This document shows, piece after piece, positions 15,404-23,955 of a stretch of 23,981 nucleotides of DNA. The notes beneath the pieces are model-generated. The model worked only from the letters and a program-made list of their open reading frames with translations, had not been told where the DNA came from and did no database searches. Within the stretch, counting starts at the first letter, position 1; each line of letters opens with the position of its first letter. The position numbers were made by a program, and so were the translations under genes. Origin of the DNA: JBBITW01 sp037440525 (GTDB taxonomy: Bacteria > Desulfobacterota > BSN033 > UBA1163); contig JBBITW010000039.1 in assembly GCA_037440525.1 (NCBI GenBank), positions 1-23,981 of the forward strand, in the 5' to 3' direction.

Positions 15404-16111
15404 TTAAGCGCCCCCTAAGTAGGCCTTCTTTACCTGGGGGTTTCTTGCTAAATTATCACTTGTATCGCTCAAGATGATCTCCCCTGTCTCAAGTAAATAT
15501 CCTCTATCGGCTGTCTGCAGTGCCTTTCGTGCATTTTGTTCCACTAAGAGGATTGTAACACCCTGATAGCGAAGATTTTCTATTACCTTAAAGCTCTCCT
15601 CAACATAGATAGGCATCAAACCCAGAGAAATCTCATCCATCAATATCAAACGTGGCTTTAACATTAATGCACGAGCAATGGCAAGCATCTGCTGCTCACC
15701 CCCACTGAGGGTCTTACCCATTTGATTATATCTCTCTCTTAAAACAGGAAATGTTCCAAATACATTATCCATATTTTTCTGGATCGTTTTTCGTTCATCA
15801 ATAAGGTAGGCACCCATTAGAAGATTTTCTCCTACAGTGAGATCAGGGAAGATCTTTCTGCCCTCAGGGACAATGCTTATTCCCAATCGGGCACGCTGGT
15901 GCGGATGTGTCTCTGTAATATCCTTTCCATGAAAGAGGATCTCTCCCTTCCTGCATCTCACAAGCCCCATTATAGCACGAAGTATTGTGCTCTTTCCGGC
16001 CCCATTAGCCCCGATGATGGTTACAATTTCTCCTTCATCCACAGTGAAGTTGATCCCCTTCAATGCAAGAAACTCACCATAGGAAACTTCAATCCCCCTT
16101 ACCTCTAACAT
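15404..16111 (-). CDS. livF: Branched-chain-type amino acid ABC transporter ATP-binding protein LivF (set 2)
   Basis: This is an ATPase with Walker A GANGAGKST (about 34-42), signature LSGGEQQMLAIARAL (135-149), and Walker B ILMDE (D159-E160), where DEPSLGL reads DEISLGL. It has the LivF-type C-terminus ending in VKKAYLGGA. The start chosen is ATG at 16111, which forms a TGATG overlap with the livG2 stop and has AAAGGAGG about 5 nt upstream. A TTG one codon earlier (16114) would sit too close to that site. The stop is only 10 bp from the convergent rdh2 stop, and no terminator hairpin is visible between them. Confidence 0.93.
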   Translation of the reverse strand: MLEVRGIEVSYGEFLALKGINFTVDEGEIVTIIGANGAGKSTILRAIMGLVRCRKGEILFHGKDITETHPHQRARLGISIVPEGRKIFPDLTVGENLLMGAYLIDERKTIQKNMDNVFGTFPVLRERYNQMGKTLSGGEQQMLAIARALMLKPRLILMDEISLGLMPIYVEESFKVIENLRYQGVTILLVEQNARKALQTADRGYLLETGEIILSDTSDNLARNPQVKKAYLGGA

Positions 16112-16854
16112 CAAGCCTCCTTTCCCAGGTAGGCCTGTATTACCTGAGGATTGGAACGAATCTCATCCGGTAAACCTTCTGCAATCTTGGAACCATGGTC
16201 CAGAACCACAATTCTTTTACACAGATCCATCACCATCTGCATGTTGTGCTCTATTAGAATAACACATATCCCCTCTTCACTTATCAGGCGAATTAGCTCC
16301 ATGAGTTGGGAAGATTCTTCAAAACGCAATCCTCCTGATGGTTCATCGAGTAAAAGTAAAAGTGGACGTAGTGCAAGTGCCCTTGCAATTTCGAGACGTT
16401 TTTTAATTCCCAATGGGAGATTCTTTGCCATTTGACGTAAATAGGGTTTAAGTCCTGTTATATTTATAATGTACTCTACTTCTTTTAAAATTTCAGGATG
16501 CAGGTAAGTTTCTGTAGATTTGAGAAGGCTTTGATAAAAACGATGTCCATAGGCAACCAATACATTACTCTCTACGTCCATGTTCTGGAAAGGCCGAACA
16601 ATTTGAAATGTCCTCCCAATCCCTAAACGACTAATCTGGTGAGGCTTCATTTTTAGTATGGATTTCCCGCGAAACAGTATTTCTCCTCCCGAAGGAGAAT
16701 AAATACCTGAAATGATGTTAAAGAGTGTTGTCTTCCCTGCTCCATTGGGGCCAATGATTCCTAATATCTCTCCTTCTCGGGCTGTAAAACTGACCTTATC
16801 CAGTGCCCTCAATCCACCAAACTCTTTACTGACCCCATTCACCTCGAGAAGCAT
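16111..16854 (-). CDS. livG: Branched-chain-type amino acid ABC transporter ATP-binding protein LivG (set 2)
   Basis: This 247-aa ATPase has Walker A GPNGAGKTT (35-43), FQIVRPFQNMDV as the Q-loop region, and Walker B LLLLLDEPSGGL (D170-E171). The signature is degenerate (LPLGIKKRLEIARALA, 146-161), as in other LivG subunits. The IEHNMQMVMDLCKRIVVLDHG block carries the switch His. The ATG at 16854 has only a weak purine-rich site upstream. The gene lies 40 bp after livM2 and overlaps livF2 by one base, so the two ATPases are coupled. Confidence 0.93.
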   Translation of the reverse strand: MLLEVNGVSKEFGGLRALDKVSFTAREGEILGIIGPNGAGKTTLFNIISGIYSPSGGEILFRGKSILKMKPHQISRLGIGRTFQIVRPFQNMDVESNVLVAYGHRFYQSLLKSTETYLHPEILKEVEYIINITGLKPYLRQMAKNLPLGIKKRLEIARALALRPLLLLLDEPSGGLRFEESSQLMELIRLISEEGICVILIEHNMQMVMDLCKRIVVLDHGSKIAEGLPDEIRSNPQVIQAYLGKEA

Positions 16855-16894
16855 AATCTCTCTGATAAACCCAATTTAATAAAGATTTTTACCC

Positions 16895-17788
16895 TTACTG
16901 GGTAACCTTCATCTGGAAAACGATCCTCCTGATAAATCTTGGAAGTATCGATTCCTCTCCAAGAAGACCACCTGGTTGAAACCTCATCATAGTTAGAAGC
17001 AGAAGTCCATAGATAAGGGTTCGGTATTCCATAATGGGCCGAGAAATCTCTGGCAGTACCCCCAAGATAACAGCTCCAACTATTGGACCCCAGCGTGTCC
17101 CTATACCACCAAATACTACCATACAGAGAATGATAATCGATTGGCCGAAACCAAAATTCTGTGGCATGATGAAAGTGAGAAAATGTGCATAAAAACCTCC
17201 AGCGAGTCCGGCTATAGAACTACCAAGTATAAATGCCATCACCTTAAAACGAACCACATCTACGCCCATAGCCTCAGCTGCAATCTCATCCTCACGGATT
17301 GAAGACCAGGCAAGTCCAATCCATGATCTTTCCAACTTCTTATCGAAAAGGAGCAAAAGAATAAGGACAATTGAGATCAAAATAAAATATTCCATCTTTT
17401 CCATCTCTCGGCCAAACCATTGTGGAAGATCTATTCCTCCAATGCCCATTGCTCCACCGAAGAAAGGAATGTATAGGAACACAGCTTCCACAACAAAAAC
17501 AATTCCCATGGTTGTGATTGCAAGAAAGTCATCACGAACACGCAGGCAAGGAATTCCTAAAATGGCACCTACAAGCCCTGCGATAATGGCCGCCAGAGGG
17601 ACTGATATCCAGAAGGAGAACCCTGCCTCTGTATAAAGTAAGGCAGAGGTATAGGCCCCTATACCGAAGAATGCTGAATGGCCAAGGGAAATCTGCCCAG
17701 CACGACCTGTAATGATATTCAGGCTGTGGGCCAATATCGCATAGATACTCAAGGTAATTAAAATGGTAATCAAGTAACCGCTAATCAT
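16895..17788 (-). CDS. livM: Branched-chain-type amino acid ABC transporter permease LivM (set 2)
   Basis: This 297-aa polytopic permease has the LivM motif GRAGQISLGHSAFFGIGAYTSALL at about 28-51. RVRDDFLAITTMGI and the coupling block IREDEIAAEAMGVDVVRFK are conserved, and VFGGIGTRWGPIVGAVILG follows. It lacks the longer N-terminal extension of LivM1. The ATG at 17788 has a weak ribosome site. It lies 60 bp after livH2. Confidence 0.92.
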   Translation of the reverse strand: MISGYLITILITLSIYAILAHSLNIITGRAGQISLGHSAFFGIGAYTSALLYTEAGFSFWISVPLAAIIAGLVGAILGIPCLRVRDDFLAITTMGIVFVVEAVFLYIPFFGGAMGIGGIDLPQWFGREMEKMEYFILISIVLILLLLFDKKLERSWIGLAWSSIREDEIAAEAMGVDVVRFKVMAFILGSSIAGLAGGFYAHFLTFIMPQNFGFGQSIIILCMVVFGGIGTRWGPIVGAVILGVLPEISRPIMEYRTLIYGLLLLTMMRFQPGGLLGEESILPRFIRRIVFQMKVTQ

Positions 17789-17848
17789 ATTTCTTGAAAT
17801 AATGTAATATTTGTCAGTTGAATTTTTTTAATTTTGAATCTAATATCT

Positions 17849-18706
17849 TTAAGCCTTCCCCAATAATCCATAAGGCCTAAACATCAAGACCAGGATCATT
17901 GCCACAAAGGCCACTGCATCCCTTGGGAAGGGAATTGCTAAAACCCCGATGAAGAAGGTCTCAGCCAGGCCAACAACGAGGGAAGCAAGCACTGTTCCTG
18001 GAATATTTCCTAATCCACCGAGTACAACTATTGCCAATGCCTTATAAGCAGGGATACTTCCCATGGTTGGCCATACCTGATTATCATAGACACCTATCAA
18101 AACACCTGCCGCACCTGCCATTGCAGAGCCGATGATGAAGTTCACTGTAATAATGGCCCTAACATTAACACCAAATGATGAGGCGGTCTCGGCATCCATT
18201 GCGCAGGCACGCATGGCCAATCCTGTGCGAGTTCTTGTAAGAAAAGTCCAAAGAAAAATCAAAACGGCAAGGGTGACCATAAGTATTAAAAGCTGTGTCT
18301 CTGTAAGTTTGAAACTCCCGAGGGAAAGATCTCCAAGGCCTATGTTGGCATTGTAGGTTAGGGTATGAGGTCCAGCCACAATTCTAAAGGCCTCCTCCAT
18401 GGCAATGAATAGACCGATCGAGACAATGAGAGGAGCGATTCTGGGAAGATGAAGCAAGGGCGAATAAAGGAAACGCTCCACAAGATAACCTGTTAGGGCT
18501 GCCCCTGCCATTCCAATGAACAATGAAAGCCAAAATTCACCAATGATACGAAATGCAAACCACCCAATATAGGCCCCCAAGGCATAAATACCTGCATGTG
18601 CCACATGTAGTATCCTTAGGATCCCGTATACCATGGTCAATCCAAGGGAAATAAGGGCATAAACACTTCCTATAGCAATCCCATTAGCGAGTTGCTGAAT
18701 AAGCAT
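17849..18706 (-). CDS. livH: Branched-chain-type amino acid ABC transporter permease LivH (set 2)
   Basis: This 285-aa permease opens with the LivH pattern IAIGSVYALISLGLTMVYGILR. It is followed by LHVAHAGIYALGAY, where most relatives, including LivH1, have NFAHGEF. The coupling region MRACAMDAETASSFGVNVR and the block VVLGGLGNIPGTVLASLVVG are typical. The ATG at 18706 has no clear ribosome site, and a structured 152-bp spacer separates it from livK2. Pairs with LivM2. Confidence 0.92.
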   Translation of the reverse strand: MLIQQLANGIAIGSVYALISLGLTMVYGILRILHVAHAGIYALGAYIGWFAFRIIGEFWLSLFIGMAGAALTGYLVERFLYSPLLHLPRIAPLIVSIGLFIAMEEAFRIVAGPHTLTYNANIGLGDLSLGSFKLTETQLLILMVTLAVLIFLWTFLTRTRTGLAMRACAMDAETASSFGVNVRAIITVNFIIGSAMAGAAGVLIGVYDNQVWPTMGSIPAYKALAIVVLGGLGNIPGTVLASLVVGLAETFFIGVLAIPFPRDAVAFVAMILVLMFRPYGLLGKA

Positions 18707-18722
18707 AAATTCAGTGATGAGC

Positions 18723-18850
18723 GATCAGTGAGTAGTAAGAATATTTCTTTTACCATTTAGAATACCCCTTTAGAAATCTTCATCATTAGCCAGAGCCTTC
18801 ATTCTCTTAACTTACTTCTAAAGGGATTTATTGCAAACTGACCACTGATC
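18723..18850 (-). repeat. Nested inverted repeats in the livK2-livH2 spacer
   Basis: An inner perfect 10-bp pair (ccctttagaa 18766-18775, ttctaaaggg 18816-18825) lies inside an outer perfect 8-bp pair (gatcagtg 18723-18730, cactgatc 18843-18850). Transcribed RNA could fold into a long two-tier hairpin. It occupies the same operon position as the livK1-livH1 hairpin and probably separates binding-protein and permease expression. It has no U-run, so it is more likely a stabilising or processing structure than a terminator. Confidence 0.55.
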
Positions 18851-18858
18851 ATTTAATA

Positions 18859-20043
18859 TTATTTTTTGGTTGGTGGTGTGATCACCTCTGGATTATCAAT
18901 TACTCCGAGTCGACGGAATTTTCCACCCTTTACCACTTGAATCTGAACAGGTTTTACAACCTCACCCTGAACGAATCGGCTAATCTTACCTGTAAGGCCA
19001 TTATAATCTTTGGTCTCAAGAAGGGCCTTTTGGATGGCCTTTGGATTTGCTCCTGCCTTTTCGATAGCCTTAACCAGAATCATAAAGGCATCATAACTCG
19101 ATGCCCCGACCATATCTGCATCCTCATGATAAGCCTTCCTATAGTTTGCCAAAAAATTCTGGACAAGTGGCCTTGGGTCATCTCTATCGAGATTTGTTGC
19201 AATGATCACACCCTCCGAAGCAGGGCCTGCGATCTCCAAGAATTTTGGAGAATCAAATCCTTCTTCCCCGAGTATCTGACTGGTAATGCCTAACTCCTTT
19301 GCCTGTCTAACAATGGAGGCAGCTTCATTGTAGTAGCCTGCGGCAAAGATCACATCAGGGTTTCCCTCCTTGATCCTTGTTAGATAGGGGCGAAAGTCCT
19401 TCTCCCCAGGGAATTTATACATTTGCTTAGTAAGTATTGTAGCTCCCAACTTCTCAGCCCTTTCGGCAAAGCCAGAGGAAATGGCACGCCCAAAGTCATT
19501 ATCCATGAAGATTAGGGATATCCTTTTAGCTTTAAGATTCTTCACCGCAAACTCAGCGGCCGCTGCGCCTTCGATTTCGCCAAGGAAACCGTTTCTGAAG
19601 CAGAAGTCATTAGGCCTCTTCTCTTTTGGATCCCATGTCACATCTGGATGAACAGCATAGCCTGCTACCATTGGAATCTGGGCCTTTTGGAATATAGGCG
19701 CTGTAACCCTTGTAGGACCGCTATAGGACCCACTTACTACTCCCACGACCTTATCCTTCTCAATCAACTTATTGGCAATGGCTACAGCCTCCTGTGGATT
19801 GAGCCTATCATCATAGATGATGAGATCGACTTTCTTACCCTTTATACCCCCTGCATCATTAACCTCTTTTAACCCCAGCTCTACTGCATTTTTTGCACTC
19901 ATTCCATCAGCAGCAGCAGGACCTGTGATAGGGGCAAAAAAACCAATCTTAATCACCTCCTGCGCTCCACTTTGGCCCGACAAAATAAATACAAACCAAA
20001 TACTCAACAACAACACACAACTGATAAATATCCCCTTTCTCAT
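18859..20043 (-). CDS. livK: Periplasmic substrate-binding protein of ABC transporter set 2 (LivK-like, type I fold)
   Basis: This 394-aa binding protein has a Sec signal peptide (R2-K3, hydrophobic core 9-21, probable cut SGA27/Q28). C9 lies inside the core and is not a lipobox, so it should be free in the periplasm. The mature start VIKIGFFAPITGPAAADG and VVGVVSGSYSGPTRVTAPIFQK form the typical ligand-facing loops, and a C-terminal DYNGLTGKISRF block follows. The ATG at 20043 has AAAGGAGGT upstream, and the TTGACT-N16-TATAAT promoter drives it. It differs clearly from LivK1, so the second importer probably has another ligand. The nearest catabolic genes are rdh2 and the hut cluster. Confidence 0.93.
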   Translation of the reverse strand: MRKGIFISCVLLLSIWFVFILSGQSGAQEVIKIGFFAPITGPAAADGMSAKNAVELGLKEVNDAGGIKGKKVDLIIYDDRLNPQEAVAIANKLIEKDKVVGVVSGSYSGPTRVTAPIFQKAQIPMVAGYAVHPDVTWDPKEKRPNDFCFRNGFLGEIEGAAAAEFAVKNLKAKRISLIFMDNDFGRAISSGFAERAEKLGATILTKQMYKFPGEKDFRPYLTRIKEGNPDVIFAAGYYNEAASIVRQAKELGITSQILGEEGFDSPKFLEIAGPASEGVIIATNLDRDDPRPLVQNFLANYRKAYHEDADMVGASSYDAFMILVKAIEKAGANPKAIQKALLETKDYNGLTGKISRFVQGEVVKPVQIQVVKGGKFRRLGVIDNPEVITPPTKK

Positions 20044-20112
20044 TTTAGACTACCTCCTTTCATTAGATATTTTAATTTAACTTATTATGGTTAGATTAAA
20101 AATCTACTCTAC

Positions 20113-20140
20113 ATTATAAAAAATGTTATTTAGGAGTCAA
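20113..20140 (-). promoter_or_regulatory. Predicted sigma70-type promoter of the second liv operon
   Basis: The minus strand reads TTGACT (20140-20135), a 16-nt spacer and a perfect TATAAT (20118-20113). The predicted leader to the livK2 ATG at 20043 is about 60-65 nt and contains AAAGGAGGT. No copy of the TNGTNNNACNA operator was found here, so this operon is not obviously under the adjacent GntR regulator. Confidence 0.78.
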
Positions 20141-20291
20141 GTAAATTATAAGAAGTCTCTGAAAAAGTATTTAAAATGAGTTTTATAGACTGGGGAGGTG
20201 AGGTGGGGTTATTATGATAGCAATATAAGCATCCAAAGAAGTCTTTGTCTGCCTTCAGCAGGTAGGTGAGAAGCAAGGGGCAATCTTCATA

Positions 20292-20316
20292 GGTTCCTCG
20301 CTTCACTCGGAATGAA
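20292..20316. repeat. Degenerate copy of the dispersed repeat
   Basis: The stretch ggttcctcgcttcactcgg and following bases match the window-end copy gattcctcgcttcgctcgg with a few substitutions, including G to A in cttcgctc. It is in the same orientation as the copies at both window ends. Confidence 0.6.
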
Positions 20317-20414
20317 AATTCAGCCAAAAGCTGATCCGACCCAGTGGAAAAGAATCGGTTATAGATATTGGAATAATCTATAAAAGTTCTGGTTTCTTAA
20401 TTCCAGTGTCTGGA

Positions 20415-23400
20415 TTATAGTCTCTCTAAGGCCTCCTTCACCTCCTTTAAAACTTCGCTAAAATCAAAAGGTTTGGAGAGCACAAAATCCACTCCACACT
20501 CATCAATCTTTGATTCATCTAATTCCATTCCCCAACCTGTGATCATTCCAATTGGAATCTTTGGTGAAATTCCTCTTATGCTTCTACATACCTCCCAACC
20601 GGAGAGGCCTGGCATCCCTAAATCGGTAAGCACCATATCAAACCCTTTCTCCATAAATATTTTTAAACCCTCTTCCCCATCCTTGGCAACTGTTACATTA
20701 TAATTCGCCTGGGAAAGCATTTTAAAAAGCACATTTCTTACAAATTCTTCATCATCAATGACAAGAATCCTACCTCCATTACTTCCTTTAACGAAATTAG
20801 GCCTTGGAATCTCCTCCCTTCCATCCAATCCTACAGGAAGCGTTATTGTAAAGGTTGTCCCTTCTCCCACCTTTGAGGAAACCTCAATCTCACCTCCCAA
20901 TCTCCTGATAATCCCGTAGGTCACACTCAAACCAAGCCCTGTATTTGTAAAAGGTTTTGTGGTAAAAAAGGGTTCAAATATCTTCTTTCTTACCTCCTCT
21001 TTCATCCCAACCCCTGTATCTGAGATTCCGATATATACCTTTTCTTTTTGACTAAATGTTCTAATAGAAATCTTTCCACCATTTGGCATTGCCTCAATGG
21101 CATTTAAGATTATATTGATAATACTCTCCCTTAATTCAGATTCATTTCCTAAAACAGGCGGAATTTCACCAAGATCTAAAGAGAAATCAATAGAAATCTC
21201 CTTTCGCTGAGTATCATCCTTCCATTTTGGCTTTGTGATCTCAATGGCATCCTTGATCACTGAATTCAAATTCACCTTAAAAAGCTCCTGATTATCTCTC
21301 TTTCTCGTAAACTCCTGGAGTCGGCGGACTGTCTGCGCACTATCCTTTGCCACCTTTTCAATAATCTTCAGGGTCTCTCTTATTTTTTCATCCTCGATTG
21401 TATAGAGAAGTAATTGAGTATTTCCAAGGATTGCTGCAAGAGCATTATTGAAATCGTGGGCAACCCCGCTTGCCATCTCACCAAGGGCCCGAAGCTTCTC
21501 CGTCTGAAGGAGTTGCTCCTCCATCCTCTTTCGATCCGTAATGTCTCTTAGGAAACATATGAAGTTTAAATTCCCTGCCTGATCCTTTATCCTTTTCACA
21601 CTAACCTCTACATTTTTTATTTCTCCGTCCTTTCTTATGATATTTAATTCAAAGATGGGAGAGGGCTTTTTCCCCCTCTGCCACTCCTTATAACGATTAT
21701 TGATAAGGTCTTTGCTTTTTTCATCGAGGAAATCTCTAAAATCCTTTCCTATAAGCTCTCGCCCTGTAAATCCCTGTATCTCGACATATCTCTTATTTAC
21801 AAATTTGAATCGATAATCCTCATCAATGATACAGATTCCATCTCGGGCACCCTCAACCACGCTTCGATACCTCTCCTCTGAAACCTTTATCTCATCAATA
21901 AGGATTGAATTTTGAACCGAGATAGCGATCCCGGGACCAATCTGCCAGAGAAGATTCAAATCTCTATCTGAAAAATGGTTAGGGTCCCTGCTACCAAAAT
22001 TCAGAGTACCAATAACCTTCCCTTTTATCTCAAGTGGAAATATTAAAGAGGAATGAAGCCCTTCTTTTATCAACTTCTCTCCGATCTGAGAACCACATTT
22101 CGATGTATCAGGGATAATTACAGGCAGGCCTGAATTTATGATCTTTTCAAAATGGGTTCCCTGAACAGGATAGAAAATACCCTCCACCAATTCCGAGGTA
22201 TTGTAATCCTTTTTTGATGCAATAACCCGAAAATTTTTTCTTTCTTCATCAAAAAGTGTTATGCTCATCCTGTCGAAATGAAAAACCTTAAGGATCTCTG
22301 TATAAATTGTCCTTACAATCTCTCTTATATCCAGGCTAAAGGCTAAGGTTTTATTAATATTATTTATTACCTCTTTCTCTATTTCTAACCTTTTATTCTC
22401 TGTTACATCCCTGGAGAGAAGAACAACACCCACTACCTTACCTTCAGAATCAAAAACAGGGAAGCTATAGGAGTGAAAAACTCCATTTAGAGCTTTGCTC
22501 CATCTCTCACTAAAAAGGGGCTTTCCTTCAATGAATGTCTCTTTGATAAAACAATCCTCACAAGGGGACTCCCTGTTGTATAATACCTCGAAACATCTCT
22601 TTCCTATTATTTGGTCAGGTTCTAAATTCCATCGCTTAAAGGTAGCTTTATTGGCACGAAGTATATGATATTCATTATCCATGATGGTTATTAAATCTGT
22701 CACTGCGTCAAATGTTGTTTCCCATTCCTTTTTAGCCTTTGTGACATCATAAAATAGTTTGGCATTTTCGATGGCTAACCCTATCTGATTTCCTATATTA
22801 TCCAGTAAATTTATCTTCCACTGGCTTAATTCACGATATGAAAGACTCATCATAGTTATTGAGCCAATTGCTCTCCCTTTCGAAAATAGAGGGAAACCGA
22901 TTATTGTCTTAATACCTGCCTTTTCCAAAAGAGGACCTATCCTCTGAGAGGGATAATTATCGATTGAGGAGATAACAGGTTTTTTTAAACTTATGGCCTT
23001 CCCTGAGACTCCTTCTCCATAACTTAGGATTTTTACCTTTTCACCCAGCTCTAAGGGATACCCAATAGAGGATCTCTTTTCAAGTAAACCTCTCCCTTCA
23101 TCCAGTATATAAACTGCACCCATTTCAAAATCTGTAATACTCAGTGCCTTTTCCAAGGCAGTTTGAAAGACTTTATTAAGATCCAAGCTGTTATTAATCA
23201 GTATACTCATGTCGTAAAGTATTTGAAGTTCTTCCTTCTGCCGTAGTAACTCCTCCATCATCTTTTTCGACTGAGAGATGTCTCTAACAATTCCCTCATA
23301 ACTGACTATATTACCATAGCGATCTCTCACAGCATTTGCTGTTATTAATACATCTAAAGGAGTCCCATCTTTTCTTTTCAGTTTTACCTCAAAATCTTTA

Positions 23401-23621
23401 ACAAAACCTTCTTTTAAAATTTCATCACGAAATCTCTTACGATTCTCAGGATTTAAAAATACATCCCTCCCATGAATCTTCATCATCTCCTCTCTGCTCT
23501 CATAACCGAATAGGTCAAGACCTGCCTGATTAATATCTATGATTTTCCCGTCTGAAGAGATGATATAAACAGCATCCTTTAAATTTTCGAAAATTCCTCT
23601 ATATCTACTATCATCCTTCAT
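20415..23621 (-). CDS. Soluble hybrid sensor histidine kinase (PAS-GAF-PAS-GAF-PAS-HisKA-HATPase-REC)
   Basis: This 1068-aa signalling protein has no signal or transmembrane segment, so it should sense cytoplasmic cues. The order is PAS1 (about 5-118, ending VRDISQSKK), a short coiled coil, GAF1 (about 145-290), PAS2 (about 298-410, with C343, C354, C357), GAF2 (about 430-575) and PAS3 (about 580-700, ending LRDITDRKR). HisKA follows with phospho-acceptor H722 (GVAHDFNNALAAILG). The HATPase domain has N840 (N box), DTGVGM at 868-873 and GLGLS at 895-899. The C-terminal receiver has D956-D957, phospho-acceptor D1000 (LTDLGMPG), T1028 and K1050 (SKPF). No DNA-binding output is present, so a separate phosphotransfer or response-regulator partner is expected elsewhere. 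The ATG at 23621 has GGGGAG about 12 nt upstream. A link to hut or rdh genes is unproven. Confidence 0.95.
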   Translation of the reverse strand: MKDDSRYRGIFENLKDAVYIISSDGKIIDINQAGLDLFGYESREEMMKIHGRDVFLNPENRKRFRDEILKEGFVKDFEVKLKRKDGTPLDVLITANAVRDRYGNIVSYEGIVRDISQSKKMMEELLRQKEELQILYDMSILINNSLDLNKVFQTALEKALSITDFEMGAVYILDEGRGLLEKRSSIGYPLELGEKVKILSYGEGVSGKAISLKKPVISSIDNYPSQRIGPLLEKAGIKTIIGFPLFSKGRAIGSITMMSLSYRELSQWKINLLDNIGNQIGLAIENAKLFYDVTKAKKEWETTFDAVTDLITIMDNEYHILRANKATFKRWNLEPDQIIGKRCFEVLYNRESPCEDCFIKETFIEGKPLFSERWSKALNGVFHSYSFPVFDSEGKVVGVVLLSRDVTENKRLEIEKEVINNINKTLAFSLDIREIVRTIYTEILKVFHFDRMSITLFDEERKNFRVIASKKDYNTSELVEGIFYPVQGTHFEKIINSGLPVIIPDTSKCGSQIGEKLIKEGLHSSLIFPLEIKGKVIGTLNFGSRDPNHFSDRDLNLLWQIGPGIAISVQNSILIDEIKVSEERYRSVVEGARDGICIIDEDYRFKFVNKRYVEIQGFTGRELIGKDFRDFLDEKSKDLINNRYKEWQRGKKPSPIFELNIIRKDGEIKNVEVSVKRIKDQAGNLNFICFLRDITDRKRMEEQLLQTEKLRALGEMASGVAHDFNNALAAILGNTQLLLYTIEDEKIRETLKIIEKVAKDSAQTVRRLQEFTRKRDNQELFKVNLNSVIKDAIEITKPKWKDDTQRKEISIDFSLDLGEIPPVLGNESELRESIINIILNAIEAMPNGGKISIRTFSQKEKVYIGISDTGVGMKEEVRKKIFEPFFTTKPFTNTGLGLSVTYGIIRRLGGEIEVSSKVGEGTTFTITLPVGLDGREEIPRPNFVKGSNGGRILVIDDEEFVRNVLFKMLSQANYNVTVAKDGEEGLKIFMEKGFDMVLTDLGMPGLSGWEVCRSIRGISPKIPIGMITGWGMELDESKIDECGVDFVLSKPFDFSEVLKEVKEALERL

Positions 23622-23751
23622 AATTACTATTTCTCCCCAAAGTTAATGTTTTTTGGTATATATTTTTTTTCTTTTTAATTTATTAAGACCGAAATATATC
23701 CATTTTAACTGTATTTATAGCAAAATATGTGCCAAAAAATTGAAATAAATC

Positions 23752-23785
23752 TTTATTTTTATAACTTTTTGAAAATAAAAATAAA
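23752..23785. repeat. AT-only inverted repeat upstream of the kinase gene
   Basis: tttatttttat (23752-23762) and ataaaaataaa (23775-23785) are perfect 11-bp complements around a 12-nt loop. In such AT-rich DNA this may arise by chance, or it may be a bend or melting site near the promoter. Confidence 0.4.
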
Positions 23786-23832
23786 TCTTAAATATTCAAT
23801 CAACGCAAGAAAATTAAAGTTAATCAATAAAA

Positions 23833-23847
23833 TTGACATTCTGTCAA
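23833..23847. promoter_or_regulatory. Operator-like palindrome TTGACATTCTGTCAA
   Basis: Perfect 6-bp arms flank a 3-nt centre, about 210 bp upstream of the kinase ATG. Each arm is also a consensus -35 hexamer, one per strand, so it may be a regulator site or overlapping promoter elements. No downstream -10 is convincing on either strand within the window. Confidence 0.4.
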
Positions 23848-23955
23848 AAATGTTCAAAGACCCTGAAGAAATCCAAAATTTCCCCTCACCTCGATTGCGA
23901 GTCGTACCGACCTTTCCCTCTCCCCAAGGAAACTGTGCTGTAATGCCATTCTATA

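Larger units (their letters stand above)
20044..20414. other. 371-bp intergenic region between livK2 and the hybrid kinase
   Basis: The livK2-proximal 100 bp hold its ribosome site and a strong promoter. From about 20150 to 20400 I see no convincing gene. A short minus-strand open frame (20130-20327) lies over promoter and repeat sequence and has no ribosome site. A degenerate copy of the dispersed repeat sits at 20292-20316. Downstream of the kinase stop there is only a 5-bp stem without a T-run. Confidence 0.6.

Noticed and set aside
20130..20327. 65-codon minus-strand open frame upstream of livK2
   Set aside because: It has no ribosome site, covers the livK2 promoter and a dispersed repeat, and its translation shows no recognisable motif.
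20402..20414. Terminator after the hybrid kinase
   Set aside because: Only a 5-bp stem (tccag/ctgga) with a 3-nt loop and no T-run.
23879..23929. CRISPR or tandem-repeat array in the C/T-rich stretch
   Set aside because: There is no regular repeat-spacer structure; it is a degenerate ccctcacc/ccctctcc repeat word of a common intergenic type.
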